From positions 6,138,001 through 6,202,000 of the forward strand of contig JASJZC010000005.1 of NCBI GenBank assembly GCA_037178855.1: a DNA stretch of 64,000 nucleotides. The letters are read 5' to 3'. Shown here piece after piece: positions 34,221 to 44,053 of this stretch. The notes under the pieces are model-generated. The model saw only the letters and a list, made by a program, of their open reading frames with translations, was not told the DNA's origin and did not search any database. Each line of letters starts with the position of its first letter. The first letter of the stretch is position 1. The stretch comes from Oscheius sp. JU75 (Eukaryota > Nematoda > Chromadorea > Rhabditida > Rhabditidae). The position numbers and the translations under genes were made by a program.

Positions 34221-34784
34221 CTATCCTTGGCAAAAAGCGGATGTGACCACGAGTGGTGGTCCGGTAGGAGGAGTCAAGGTCCATGTGTTTGAAGAGGAAC
34301 CTGCGCCACCACAACTCACCGTGTAGGATTCGTTCTAAACAGACTTTTGTCATAATTTGCTCAGAAACCGTACCGTTGAGGGCTCCTGGAGAGTTAAATC
34401 GCCGTTCACCTATAAGGAATCTAGTTAGTTTTCCTATTTTGACTTAGGCTTACCGTCATACTCGTAGTTGGGTTAGTCACAGGAGTGCAAGTCATCACGA
34501 TCGTTGTAACCCCATCTGTCGAGGTCATTTCGTTACTGAAATGGGTTTCCGGTGATCTAGGATAAAGGAAAAACCAACCTGAACACGACCGGATGGCCCT
34601 GGATGGGTAATCCAGGCGGTACAGTAGTATCTACAGCACTACTAATTGAACAAACTGCAAATTCATGTTTTCGGAAGAACATTTCCTTACCAGAAGGAGC
34701 GGTCGTGACAGTACCTCCAGATGTCGCAGCGCAACTCCAGACTCCACCAGTGAGACAAGCCAATCCAATGATAATATTCAGCAT
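34221..34784 (-). CDS. secreted DUF281-type nematode protein
   Basis: Five short exons. Signal peptide MLNIIIGLACLTGGVWS, then CAATSGGTVTTAPSG, exon LISSAVDTTVPPGLPIQG, exon with DGVTTIVMTCTPVTNPTTSM, exon VNGDLTLQEPST, and last exon NESYTVSCGGAGSSSNTW, TLTPPTGPPLVVTSAFCQG, stop 34221-34223. The order CAAT head, MTCTP, N-G, C-GG-W and C near the end parallels the gene at 370-1094 almost piece by piece. They are members of one family at opposite ends of this region. Intron boundaries use GTAAGC..TTATAG and GTACGG..GTTTAG. Function of DUF281 proteins is not known. Confidence 0.66.
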
Positions 34785-35520
34785 AGCGAAGGAAACAGTT
34801 GCGCTCGCTATCTCATCCTTTTATATCTAGCCTCCTTTATCTCGAGACATTTCACGAAGCGGGTTTCCTCGACGAGTTTATGGGTTGGAGAAGGATCACC
34901 CAAGCATGTAACTTGGATCTTTTGTTCTTTCCGAGTCGGGGATCATTAGCCCATCCAAAGTAGAGACACGCAATATTGTTCTTGAAAATTGTTTTGTATC
35001 TTTATGCAAAAGCGGTTTCTTTAGAGGGGTCAGACCTGATTGATATGATATCGCGGCATGTCCGTTTTCACTTTTCACCGAAAGGACAAAGTACTTAGCG
35101 GCTAGCGTTTTTCTGGTGTTCTCCGGAGGAGCGAGGAAGAGATGGGATGGGTAGTCAATAAAGGTCTGAGTGAAAGGGTGTTTCGATTTGTTTGTCTGGA
35201 ATTCATGCGTAGCTGGTAACACGAAAGGAAAGTATCACACAGTTAGAGCAACGACTCTCCGTTCTTTCTATGACCCTGCTTTTTCTCTAAGAGCTCCGAT
35301 ATTCTCGGCGACTCAATTAAACTATTCTATCCAGCATCAAACCAGTCTGGACCCGATCTATTATTCCTAATAGACTTTTCTGCCGGTGCTAAGACTGCAT
35401 CTCGGTGATCGAAAGAAAGAGGGACGATTTCGTAGTCATAGTTTGTCTGGTCACTATACTGTGTGCCTATTCCAGTACTCAGGAGACGGTCACAACAATG
35501 AGTCACAACAGGACAGCGAC
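34785..35520. other. intergenic, no gene seen
   Basis: Divergent promoter region between the DUF281 gene and the aspartic protease. No supported frame. Confidence 0.4.
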
Positions 35521-35531
35521 TATTATAAAAT
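35521..35531 (+). promoter_or_regulatory. TATA-like box of the aspartic protease
   Basis: TATTATAAAAT lies about 35 bases upstream of the protease ATG at 35561, matching the short-leader layout of gut digestive enzyme genes. Confidence 0.4.
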
Positions 35532-35560
35532 GGATCGGTCAGCCAGCTATCCTGGCAGGT

Positions 35561-37173
35561 ATGCGCTTCTTAGTCTTCCTTCTACTCGTTGAAGGTATTT
35601 CGACAGTCGTCATCCAGCATCAACTGTCCTGGACACCATCGAAGTAAAGTCTTTTGATTATATTCATATTTTCGGATTTTAGGAGATACATAAAGTGCAA
35701 GGAGGGCAAGCTGAAAGACTATCTCCGGGCTCATAAGAAGAAAATCGCGTTCATGAGGAAACAAGGACGACCTCTTACTACGAGACAAACAGTTGGAAAA
35801 TTCTGTTTCCTCTTAAAGTGAACTTCAGCTCCTCGACTACGGAGATTTCGAATACGTGACCAACATCACTCTTGGCACTCCTCCACAGCAATTTGTCGTC
35901 GTTCCAGACACTGGCTCCAGCAATCTCTGGGTTCCCAGCTACTCGTGCACGTATGTTGTTCTGTCTTTGGAGAGAAGAAGTTATCAGGAATGTGAACTGT
36001 GCCACAAAGTCCAAATACAATCCGGACTTGTCTTCAACTAATGAGCCACACAACAATACTTGGAGTATCAGTTATGGACTTGGAGGAGCGTCGGGAACGA
36101 TTGCTGAGGATGTGTTCCGGGTGAGCACATCAGCTTGAGCAGACAGGCATGCCCTCAGATTGGAGCAGCTAACGAGTCGGACTTTGATATACCCAACACC
36201 GTTTTTGGAACAGCCACGCAAATGTCGTCGGATTGGTTAAAGGTTTAAATTAGTTTCTATTGAATACGGTTATTAAGGATCCCGCTGATGGAGTTTTAGG
36301 CTTGGCGTTTCCGTCGATTAGCGTGAATGCTATCACACCGCCACTACAAAATGCCATTTCACAGAGTGAGAAATCATGCTGAAATACCAAGTTTTCTTCC
36401 AGACCTCTTGAAAAAACCTATATTCACTGTCTGGCTAAAGAGGAACGGCAATAGATATGGGGTCCCTGGTGGAGCCATTACCTATGGGGATATTGACACG
36501 AGTCACTGTAGTAAGGACATTCGATACTATCCATTGACGGAGGACTCTTGGTGGCAGTTCAATGTGAGAAAATTGGCAAGCTAACCCTGTTTTAGACCAA
36601 TGGTATCGGACTGGCAGGGACCACAGTTCTGAAAAAATTCGCCACGATCTCTGACACTGGAACATCATTTATTGGACTCCCGACTTCTGTCTTACAACTT
36701 TTTGCACGCGCGACAGGGGCTCAGGTAATTTCTGCCTATTCTGAACGACAGACACTGACGTCAGTTAGAATGGAATGAGTGACTGAGTTTGATGAGGCAC
36801 AGTTCCTGATAACAGTAGTCTCACAAAAAATAGTTATGAGGATAACTCCTTTTCTTTCCAGTACAGTCAGGAAGATGAGATCTACTACATTTCCTGTAGT
36901 GCCGCGCCCGGTCCTCTGACAATCCACATCGGAAAAACAATCTTCAAAGTGTTCGCCTACAACTACATAGTTTATGCTGGAAACGGTCGTTGTCAGCTTG
37001 CCATGTTCGGAAGAGATGCTCCCATCGGAGAACCAGAAATCATCCTCGGAGATCCGTTCATTCGTTTGAGTCTCCCCCACTTCCTTCTTATATAAACTTG
37101 TTCAGGCCAATTCTGCAACATTCACGACATCGAGAACAAAAGAATAGGATTCGCTACAAACATTTTCGGCTAA
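35561..37173 (+). CDS. pepsin/cathepsin-D-like aspartic protease
   Basis: Family A1 protease, probably secreted into the gut or lysosomal. Signal peptide [14 protein letters not shown], then a basic propeptide with [19 protein letters not shown]. Mature start: [19 protein letters not shown]. First catalytic motif is [14 protein letters not shown], with flap Tyr in [19 protein letters not shown]. It continues with [19 protein letters not shown], then [29 protein letters not shown], and the second catalytic motif [15 protein letters not shown]. It ends with [10 protein letters not shown] and [15 protein letters not shown] 37171-37173. Both active-site Asp and the flap Tyr are present, so activity is expected. 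At least eight exons over about 40-70 nt introns. ATG 35561 was chosen over the in-frame upstream ATG at 35405 because the hydrophobic signal starts here and a TATA-like box lies just before it. Confidence 0.88.
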
Positions 37174-37217
37174 TTAGGTGATTGGGGATGAGGTCACCAC
37201 ACCCAGCTGATCTTCTA

Positions 37218-37223
37218 AATAAA
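37218..37223 (+). terminator. polyadenylation signal AATAAA
   Basis: AATAAA 45 bases past the protease stop codon. Confidence 0.5.
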
Positions 37224-37714
37224 CAATTTCCCAATTGTCTTATCATAAACTTTTCGGGAATTTGGAGGCCGTAAAGATTAATGGCTCCTTTATCAGTTGG
37301 CCTTTTCCATTAGGATTACTTTATTTTCAAGCAGACCACCGCCTTCCTTTTCTTTCACAGCCAGCTGCCTGAAATCTGTCAGGACTTAGGTTATCTAGTG
37401 ACAGCCCAGTCAGCACATTCTTTCAATCATCATTAATCACGACTTTTTTGTCAAATCCTTCATTTACGTCAATTGCAAGTCACCCCTTATAAGCCGGGAG
37501 GAAAGTTGTGATAATTCTGAAAGAGGAATGAATCTGCGGAACTCGGTCTGATAAGGGTTGAAATGAGAGCGAAGTCTTCTTTTTGATTGCTATCAGATAC
37601 GGACAGTAGCCCTGGTTTTTGGCTTTTTAGCTCAGCATGAGAGCGATTAGAACTTATCTTAGTGGCCTGTCATTGCTGCCTACCTGATGGTTTCAGAATT
37701 CCTTGTTTTCAGCA
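37224..37714. other. intergenic, no gene seen
   Basis: No supported frame; ends in CCTTGTTTTCAG, a probable trans-splice acceptor four bases before the next ATG. Confidence 0.4.
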
Positions 37715-37903
37715 ATGGATCACCCACAAATCATTGTCGAACACAGTGAGCAGCGGGATCACCGTCATCGTAATATATGGCTCTGGACCCGCGGTCACTC
37801 GAAGCACAACCAAGTTTCGGAGACTTCAAGTGACAGTGGAATCTCGGAAAACAGCATTTGCTCCCTAGAGTTCGGCTTCAGCTCGTGGGTTTTACCTTTT
37901 TGA
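37715..37903 (+). CDS. short hypothetical protein, 62 residues
   Basis: Single-exon frame starting MDHPQIIVEHSEQRDHRHRN, then IWLWTRGHSKHNQ and VSETSSDSGISENSICSLEF, ending SSWVLPF and TGA. Support: TTGTTTTCAG four bases before the ATG (spliced-leader-like), nematode-like codon use, and an A-rich 3' flank (ATATAAAG). The acidic DSGISENS is reminiscent of a phosphodegron (DSGxxS), which is pattern matching only. No signal peptide or TM. Could instead be part of a non-coding transcript. Confidence 0.4.
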   Translation: MDHPQIIVEHSEQRDHRHRNIWLWTRGHSKHNQVSETSSDSGISENSICSLEFGFSSWVLPF

Positions 37904-38803
37904 GTTTTCTGAATATAAAGAATAAGACTGAGGTCAAGCACCTAACGGTAACTGGGTCTTTTAAGTCCATTTGTAGTCTAGCAGTAGCGTTGGAAAATCG
38001 GAGATTCAGACTCTTATAGCACAGTCATTGCCTTCAAATTGATAGCAGATCTTGCAAAACGCAAACCTAAACTAGACCGATTTCAGTATAAATTATAACA
38101 AACGGCAGCAAAACTTACCAATCCTCATCAAATTAAAATCAAATGAGCTAAATCAGAAAGCTATCCTGGAGGTACTCGGACAAAGTTCGAAGAGAAAGTA
38201 AAAGGGCGTGGGGTCAGGAAACCGGTTCGTTCAATTGATTCGCGGGAGAACACCCTGCTGGATGCGGACAGCTTCCACAGATCTTTTCTCCACTTTCGTT
38301 CCCTTCGATTCGTTCTCAACCGAAAAATCTTTGCCAGATGTTGGCCTTATACATCTCGACTCTGATGACCTATTCCGGTTCCGGATTTGTTCAATTGGCT
38401 TACTACTTGATCGAAGAACTGGTGCTAGAACACTTTGATCGTCTACCTCCAGATCTTGTGCCCTCGGATGTGTAAGCCGGACAAGATGGATGTGTATGTG
38501 TCTATAAATAAAGAGAACCACATTCCGAGCGTGCTAGTTGAGGGAGAGGGGAACAGTTGGTCAGAGGCGAACGTGTAGCAAGTAAGCATGGACTCTGACA
38601 GAAAAAAGTTCACCGAACGCGAGAACTAATGGATTATTTCTTGGAAACAGTTGCTGGAGTCAGAAATTTGCTCTTTGGAAATCACACATCGTTTTGTAAA
38701 AGATTTCCTGGATTTACAGTTGTACATTGATGCCTCACGATTAGAAAGGTCAAAAACAAGGCAAAGTTCGATATGTTTCATTGAAAATTATAACGATTGC
38801 AAT
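37904..38803. other. 900-bp intergenic, no gene seen
   Basis: Two overlapping opposite-strand frames near 38208-38521 have no resemblance to known proteins and no splice support. TCTATAAATAAAG at about 38500 could be a plus-strand TATA box without an obvious gene. Confidence 0.35.
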
Positions 38804-39108
38804 TCACTCGTCTTTCTTGACGGCAGTCTTGATCATTTCCTCCATCTCGCGGTCGCCCTCATTAATGGTCTTCTGCAATGTGAAACATTGAGAAAAAACG
38901 AAATTCGACTCACCTTTTCGTCGCCAATGATAATCTTCTTACTGGGCTCAACTTTCGGTGGGTCGGGGACAGGGTTGAGATCTTTCTGAAAGTCAATCTT
39001 CGAAATAATTGGAATGGAACTAACCTTGTCGACGTTGAGACCTCCCATCTTCGACAGATCATTGCCAGCAGGTGCTGTTGGGATTCCGGAAGAGCTTGGG
39101 TCACTCAT
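38804..39108 (-). CDS. small acidic/basic hydrophilic protein, unknown
   Basis: Three exons: MSDPSSSGIPTAPAGNDLSK / MGGLNVDK (from ATG 39108), KDLNPVPDPPKVEPSKKIII GDEK in the middle, and KTINEGDREMEEMIKTAVKK DE before stop 38804-38806. Introns of about 45-50 nt with GTTAGT..TTTCAG and GTGAGT..TTGCAG keep frame. About 75 residues, no signal peptide, TM or Cys; highly charged and probably disordered. Clean splicing and coding-like codon use make it a real gene; family not recognised. Confidence 0.65.
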
Positions 39109-40908
39109 TGTTGAAGTTGGTTTCTAAACGGAGAATTTTAGACGCGAAAGGACAAAGAAAACGAAGAAGCGGTCTGGGAATGACGACAAAACATGTTTGT
39201 TTATATGGAAGAACGCATATTTTGAAAGTGCGTATCACATTTTAGACAACACGCTTTGGAAAAAAAACTGGAAACTATGGAAGAGACAACATTTTGGTAG
39301 TATTCTGCGAGGTGATGACGCGGTACGGCGCGACTGTCATCTGTCGCCTTCGAAAAAGATCGAGAATCAACCCTTCGTTGTCAGTTTTACTATCACAGAA
39401 CTATTCACACTCGACCCAACAGATTTCCACTCCTGGGAAAAAATAGCCACTGTGACTGATTGATCGGCGTTCGCACCCCTCGATCGACCAGTGGAATGTT
39501 GGGAATGTGAGGAAGCGGAAAACAGTTGGAGGGCACAAAGCACCAATCCTCAGCAGACCGCCCACCCTCCGATATAAGAACTCTATTCTTTCCGAGAGCA
39601 ACTTCTTCAAATTCCCCCCACATTATGCTACTTTTTGCCCTTGTCCCAATGAAAAGGTAGGTCAAGAGAGTGAGAGTAATGGAGAAAAAATAGGGACAAC
39701 TGCTATGTAAACATTCACTGATGTCATTTGTTCTTTGGGATAGTTTGGAAGGTTTTGAAGAGTCTGTTACTTCTCATTCTCTACCACACAAACAGTCTGT
39801 CTCTATAAGTGTTTTTCGATTCCAGCATTCTTAGCACTGGAAGACTCTCTTCAAAACTCAAACAACTTTTTTCACTATACTCGAATCGTAGAACCATTAC
39901 GAGTTCCTCAGACTGTCGTATGACCGCCCCGTCGACTTCCGCCTATGCGTCCCTTAGTCTCTTTTGTCCCATCGACCTGTGTTACATTTTTATCAATCTG
40001 TTCGCTTTTGGTCGCGACTTCTTTTGAGATAATTGTTTTCCAGTATCTTCATGACAGTTCGTCAAAAACTTTGTTTTGAATATTATTTTGCACTCCATTG
40101 ATTTTCCGGAATCAGTCGGAGCGCGTGAGAAGAATTTCCGCCATTTCCACTTCATTCGCATTCCACGTGCCGCCGGTTTTTCGGTTCCGTCGTCGGCGCA
40201 ACTTGGGCTGTAAGACGACGAGGGCTGGAATGCGTGGAATGCACCAGCCGCGCGCCAGGAATGCTCCGCCCCGGGTTGACCGCCACAGACGCCTAGCGCC
40301 TGGCTTTTCTCCTCGTTACGTCTACACAAAACCGTTCTTTTCATCATTTTTTGCTCGATAGTTTTTCTAGGAAAAGTAATTACAAGTTTTCTCGAAGAAT
40401 CAATTCACACTCACGTGGTCCACATTTTAGTCATTTCTGACTGAAGAATCTTATTCGTAGCATCAAAGATTTGTAAAAAAGGGTTGACATTGCCCTGAGT
40501 CGCAGAAAAACAGAAGAGCGAATGGGAAAAGCACACAGAACTTTTTTCCTCTTGACTTGAACATTGATGTCTTTCCGTCTACCTTGTCTCAAACGATTCC
40601 TAGAAAATTTATATCAGGTCTACAGTTACAGTTCCTTTTCCATCCAAAAATAAATTCGAACCCTTAGTGTCCTTCGAAATGTGCTCTCCAAGGGTATTGT
40701 CTCTTAACCATTCGACCTCTGTCAATAACACTCCCAGCCAAGACGATAAGCGTCTCTTTCGCGGCACTTTCGCCCTTTGTCGATAAAATCTGGCTCGAAT
40801 TGGGAGATGCCCAATTGAGTCTTTGCCATTTGAAACGAGGTGACAGGTGTTTGAGGGCTCTTTCCATTCCCACCCAAAATGTGTCTTTTCAGTGTTGAGC
40901 CGCCTCCG
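39109..40908. other. 1.8-kb intergenic with GC-rich patch
   Basis: Promoter region between divergently transcribed genes. A G+C-rich patch at about 40130-40310 has long frames on both strands, as expected by chance in GC-rich DNA; neither looks like protein. It ends in GTGTCTTTTCAG, 16 bases before the next start codon. Confidence 0.4.
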
Positions 40909-41897
40909 ATGAGCGAGCCCTCCATGCTGGCAGCCGGTCAACAATTTGTCACCTGCTGTCCTCCGTCGACTTCTTTTGGAACGAGACTAATCGGTGAGTA
41001 TTCTGTATTGCATTGTCAACACGTTTTAACTAATAGTATCTATGGTAATCGAACGCTGCACTATTCTAAAATTGAGAAAAGGACAGACTATCTCGTCCGA
41101 AACGATGTGTGTAATTGAAGCACTTCCCATTCTGTTCAGGATATTTTGTTCCGACTACGGGTTGGGAGTGTCCTTCTGAAAACTGGTCAATTCGTTCTCT
41201 ACTCATTCAGTGACTGTTTTCCAGACTTCAACCCTCTCCTACTCAACTTTGCCCAGCCAGTCCTGCCTCCGCCACCCCCCTATACTCCAAGGAACAGTCA
41301 TCCAACACACAATGACCTCCTGCGCATGCACAATACACCAATGGTTAGTCATTGAAGTGGGGCGAAAAACAGAGGCATTTGCAGATTGTTGAGCCGGAGA
41401 ATGAAGTGGATGTGGTGGGAGATGAGAAAGACGAAACATTCCAAGACGAGAAGAACGATGAACCTTTGGATCTGACAGTAAAGAGGAGTCCACTGTGTTC
41501 GCCTGTCCCTCGAGCGTCTGTAATAACTGCTACGGGTCGGAGCATCGTCCGAAGTGCGTCCTCGGCGAGCTCAGTCAACGACGATGTCCAGGAGCATTTT
41601 AAGAGATCTCTCAGTGGCAAATGGCCGAGGAGGGCAAAGACTGAAGATGAGAAGGTGTGTTTCCTTCATCTGCTCGATTCTAATAATATACATTTCCAGA
41701 GTCGAGCATCTCCAATGCGACGACACACCTCCTTCAACAGTCACGTCTCCGTTCCTTTGGTCAGTCGAGTGAAACAGAGCAACAACTATTCGGATATTGA
41801 TGAGCATTTCCGACGAGCGCTCGGAGGCAATTTCAACCAACTTATGAAGAAGAAAGAGGAAGAAGTTGACAGTGTACATAGAGAAAATTTAATTTGA
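40909..41897 (+). CDS. vestigial-like-4 (VGLL4) type transcription cofactor
   Basis: Nuclear cofactor expected to bind the TEAD factor (EGL-44 in C. elegans) and compete with YAP. Four exons: 40909-40993, 41225-41343, about 41385-41654 and 41701-41897. TDU motif 1 is VNDDVQEHFKRSLSGKW (about 41571-41623) and TDU motif 2 is YSDIDEHFRRALGGNF (about 41790-41838); paired H-F-x-[RK]-[SA]-L-G motifs are the hallmark of VGLL4. Additional motifs: PPPPY (about 41266), a PPxY ligand for WW domains such as those of YAP, and EPLDLTVK (about 41460), a PxDLS-type CtBP-binding site. A Ser-rich basic linker follows (RSASSASS). The start is placed at ATG 40909 behind TTTTCAG at 40892, leaving out an upstream in-frame ATG that precedes the acceptor. 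About 220 residues. The motif match is strong; binding partners are inferred. Confidence 0.77.
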
Positions 41898-41986
41898 TTC
41901 GATTTCTACTGGACAAAAACTGACATTCGATTACATTTACTGGTGACCAACATGACCTGTGACATATTCTACATAGTACATAAAAA

Positions 41987-43343
41987 TTATCTCCAGCTTA
42001 TGTCCAACATTTGGAAGTATATTCTGGGGTCGGTGTTGGTGACGACTTCGACTTTTGCCGTGAACCTCTTGAGGCCGAGTAGACCGAAAAAGTGACTGCG
42101 TAGTTGTGGATAAGAGAGAATGAATGTGGACCAGACGACCAATGGTATGCTGTAAATAAAATAGAAGATAGAAGACGATAGAAAAGATCTTACAGAGTCA
42201 TGACGACATCGAAGACTCCTGCTCCGACTTGTCGGAAACTGTCTTCCTTGTTGTAAACATTGACGAAGATGACAATCGCCACCAGCAGAACACAGATGAT
42301 TGTGACGATAATGAGGTTTAATGTTATCTGAAGTTGTTTACGTTTTTTCTGCTATGAAGACTTGTTTGTGAAAGCAGTTGATGACGTGCAATCTCTCTAG
42401 CAACTTGGCTGTACTTGACTGACTTTCGTGTTCAGTTTTGTACAAGAAGATTGTTTTGGAACGCTGTCCACTAGGAAAATCCTCACAGCTGCTGATCTCA
42501 ATGGTTCGTTTCAGAAAATCGTTTTAAGAATAAGCGGAACACCTGCTCGAAACGTGCGAGACGTGGGTTTCTTTGCAAAGAATAACTCGCCTTCATGAGT
42601 CGAAAGTTCTCGTGGAGTTGGAATCGCATACTGAGAGAATATCGGGCACGCTCTGTTGTGAACCGCATCTTGGCCTGATCATTGAGCTTGTAGATTGTTA
42701 TTAATGTCTAAACAAGATCGTAGTTCAAAACCAGCGAGTATTATACGGGGATAGCTGACAGCTCAGCAGAAAAAATTAGTAGCAATACTTGTTGGTAGGT
42801 GACAATATCGAAGAAAAGGAATAGTGAGAGCGAGAAACTTATGACATTGACCACCAATATTAGAAGGACCGATATGGGCAGATACTTCGATTTCTCGTAG
42901 CTCTGAACAGGGATAGAAAAAACAACTAACCGGTCTACCTCGATTATAAAAGAAGCAAAGAGTCGTTCTACGAATGCCGCCAGTTGAGTGAAGAGTAACG
43001 AAAAGTGATACCAAGTTCGGATAATGGTCGAAACCATGTAGATCTTTTCCTGAGCTTCAATGTAGTCTCTTTCACAGAGCATCATGATAGTTCTGATAGG
43101 CGCGTAGACATAAGAGGAGCCAACAGCCGAACAAACAATCAGCTGCAGGTTTATGTGAACAATGCTTTTGGCATAGGCGAGGAAAATGTAGTATCCGGGA
43201 ATGATCAAATGGAATATGAGGAAGAAGATCTCAATCTGACGACTGTTTGTAATAAACGAAGTGCTTACTCCGAGGCAAATGTTCGCTGCAGCTGTAATCT
43301 CGATTCCACTACTGTTTCCACTCAAGGGATTGAAGTAGTACAT
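41987..43343 (-). CDS. sre-family 7TM chemoreceptor with GC-AG intron
   Basis: Class-E serpentine receptor. Exon 1 from ATG 43343 has MYYFNPLSGNSSG, TM1 IEIFFLIFHLIIPGYYIFL, TM2/TM3 and LAAFVERLFASFIIEVDR. Exon 2 starts SYEKSKYLPISVLLILVV (usual post-TM3 Y-E) and TM5. Exon 3 (about 42604-42705) reads LITIYKLNDQAKMRFTTERA and ends with the family signature YSLSMRFQLHENFRLMK. The next coding exon starts ITLNLIIVTIICVLLVAIVI (about 42200-42327); the last has YSIPLVVWSTFILSYPQL and ends ISWR, stop 41987-41989. The intron after LMK (about 42328-42603) begins GCGAGT rather than GT, so it appears to be a GC-AG intron. No stops in the chosen exons. Confidence 0.78.
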
Positions 43344-44053
43344 CTCTCTGAAATCTTGATCACTGAACTAATGAGGGAAAAAAGGAAGTAAGAAGGACGC
43401 GGACTCCGCAAGAGAGAGAGAGAGAGAGAGAGAGTGTTCAGACGGCATGCCCTGGTAATCTGATTGGCTAGAAGAAGGTGTAAGCAACAGATGTTTCTAA
43501 AATTGGAGCTGGAATGATGAAACTAACTTCTTTTTGAAAGGACAAGACGACAAAGCGGAATCTTTTACTTTTCTAGTTACTCTACTTAATTACCGTGTGA
43601 AAAGAGTTCAAGGAAGCTGACAAATACAATTGTGTACGTACGAGAAACCTTAATGGTGGAGAGGGGCGGATTACTATAGTAAACTCAAATCAGTGTTTTC
43701 AGAAGGGGAGGGGGTATGTTTACACAATTACTTCGAGAAGAGTCTTCGACGAAGAAATACAGTTCAGATAACTTTTTGGGTTCTGGAAAACCTCAATTCT
43801 TTTGAGCTCAAAGTGCAAAACACAGGCCGCCCTTCCAGCATCTCATCGGAACAGAAACTCTTTTTCATCAACTACACACAGGTCTGCAAGTTTCACTCCC
43901 GGTTTTTTCTGTCCCCTCTTTTAGCGGCAACTATGCTGCTGATGCCTTCTACGCAACACTCTCCCTTAAAAAGTTTCGGTTTTTGCGCGCGGAAGAACGC
44001 GCAGGTCCACCCCTCTCTCCCCCAACCACCTCGGGACTGTGCAGTTGGACAGA
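43344..44053. other. intergenic with GA microsatellite
   Basis: Divergent promoter region between the sre receptor and the BED-finger gene. It holds (AG)12 at 43411-43434. Frames at 43693-44232 and their opposites are not supported. Confidence 0.4.
43411..43434. repeat. (AG)12 microsatellite
   Basis: Twelve uninterrupted AG units, about 70 bases upstream of the minus-strand sre start codon. GA repeats are common promoter elements and length-variable markers. Confidence 0.85.

Noticed and set aside
39982-40361. Overlapping long frames on both strands
   Set aside because: They sit in a GC-rich patch where stop codons are rare by composition and neither looks like protein.
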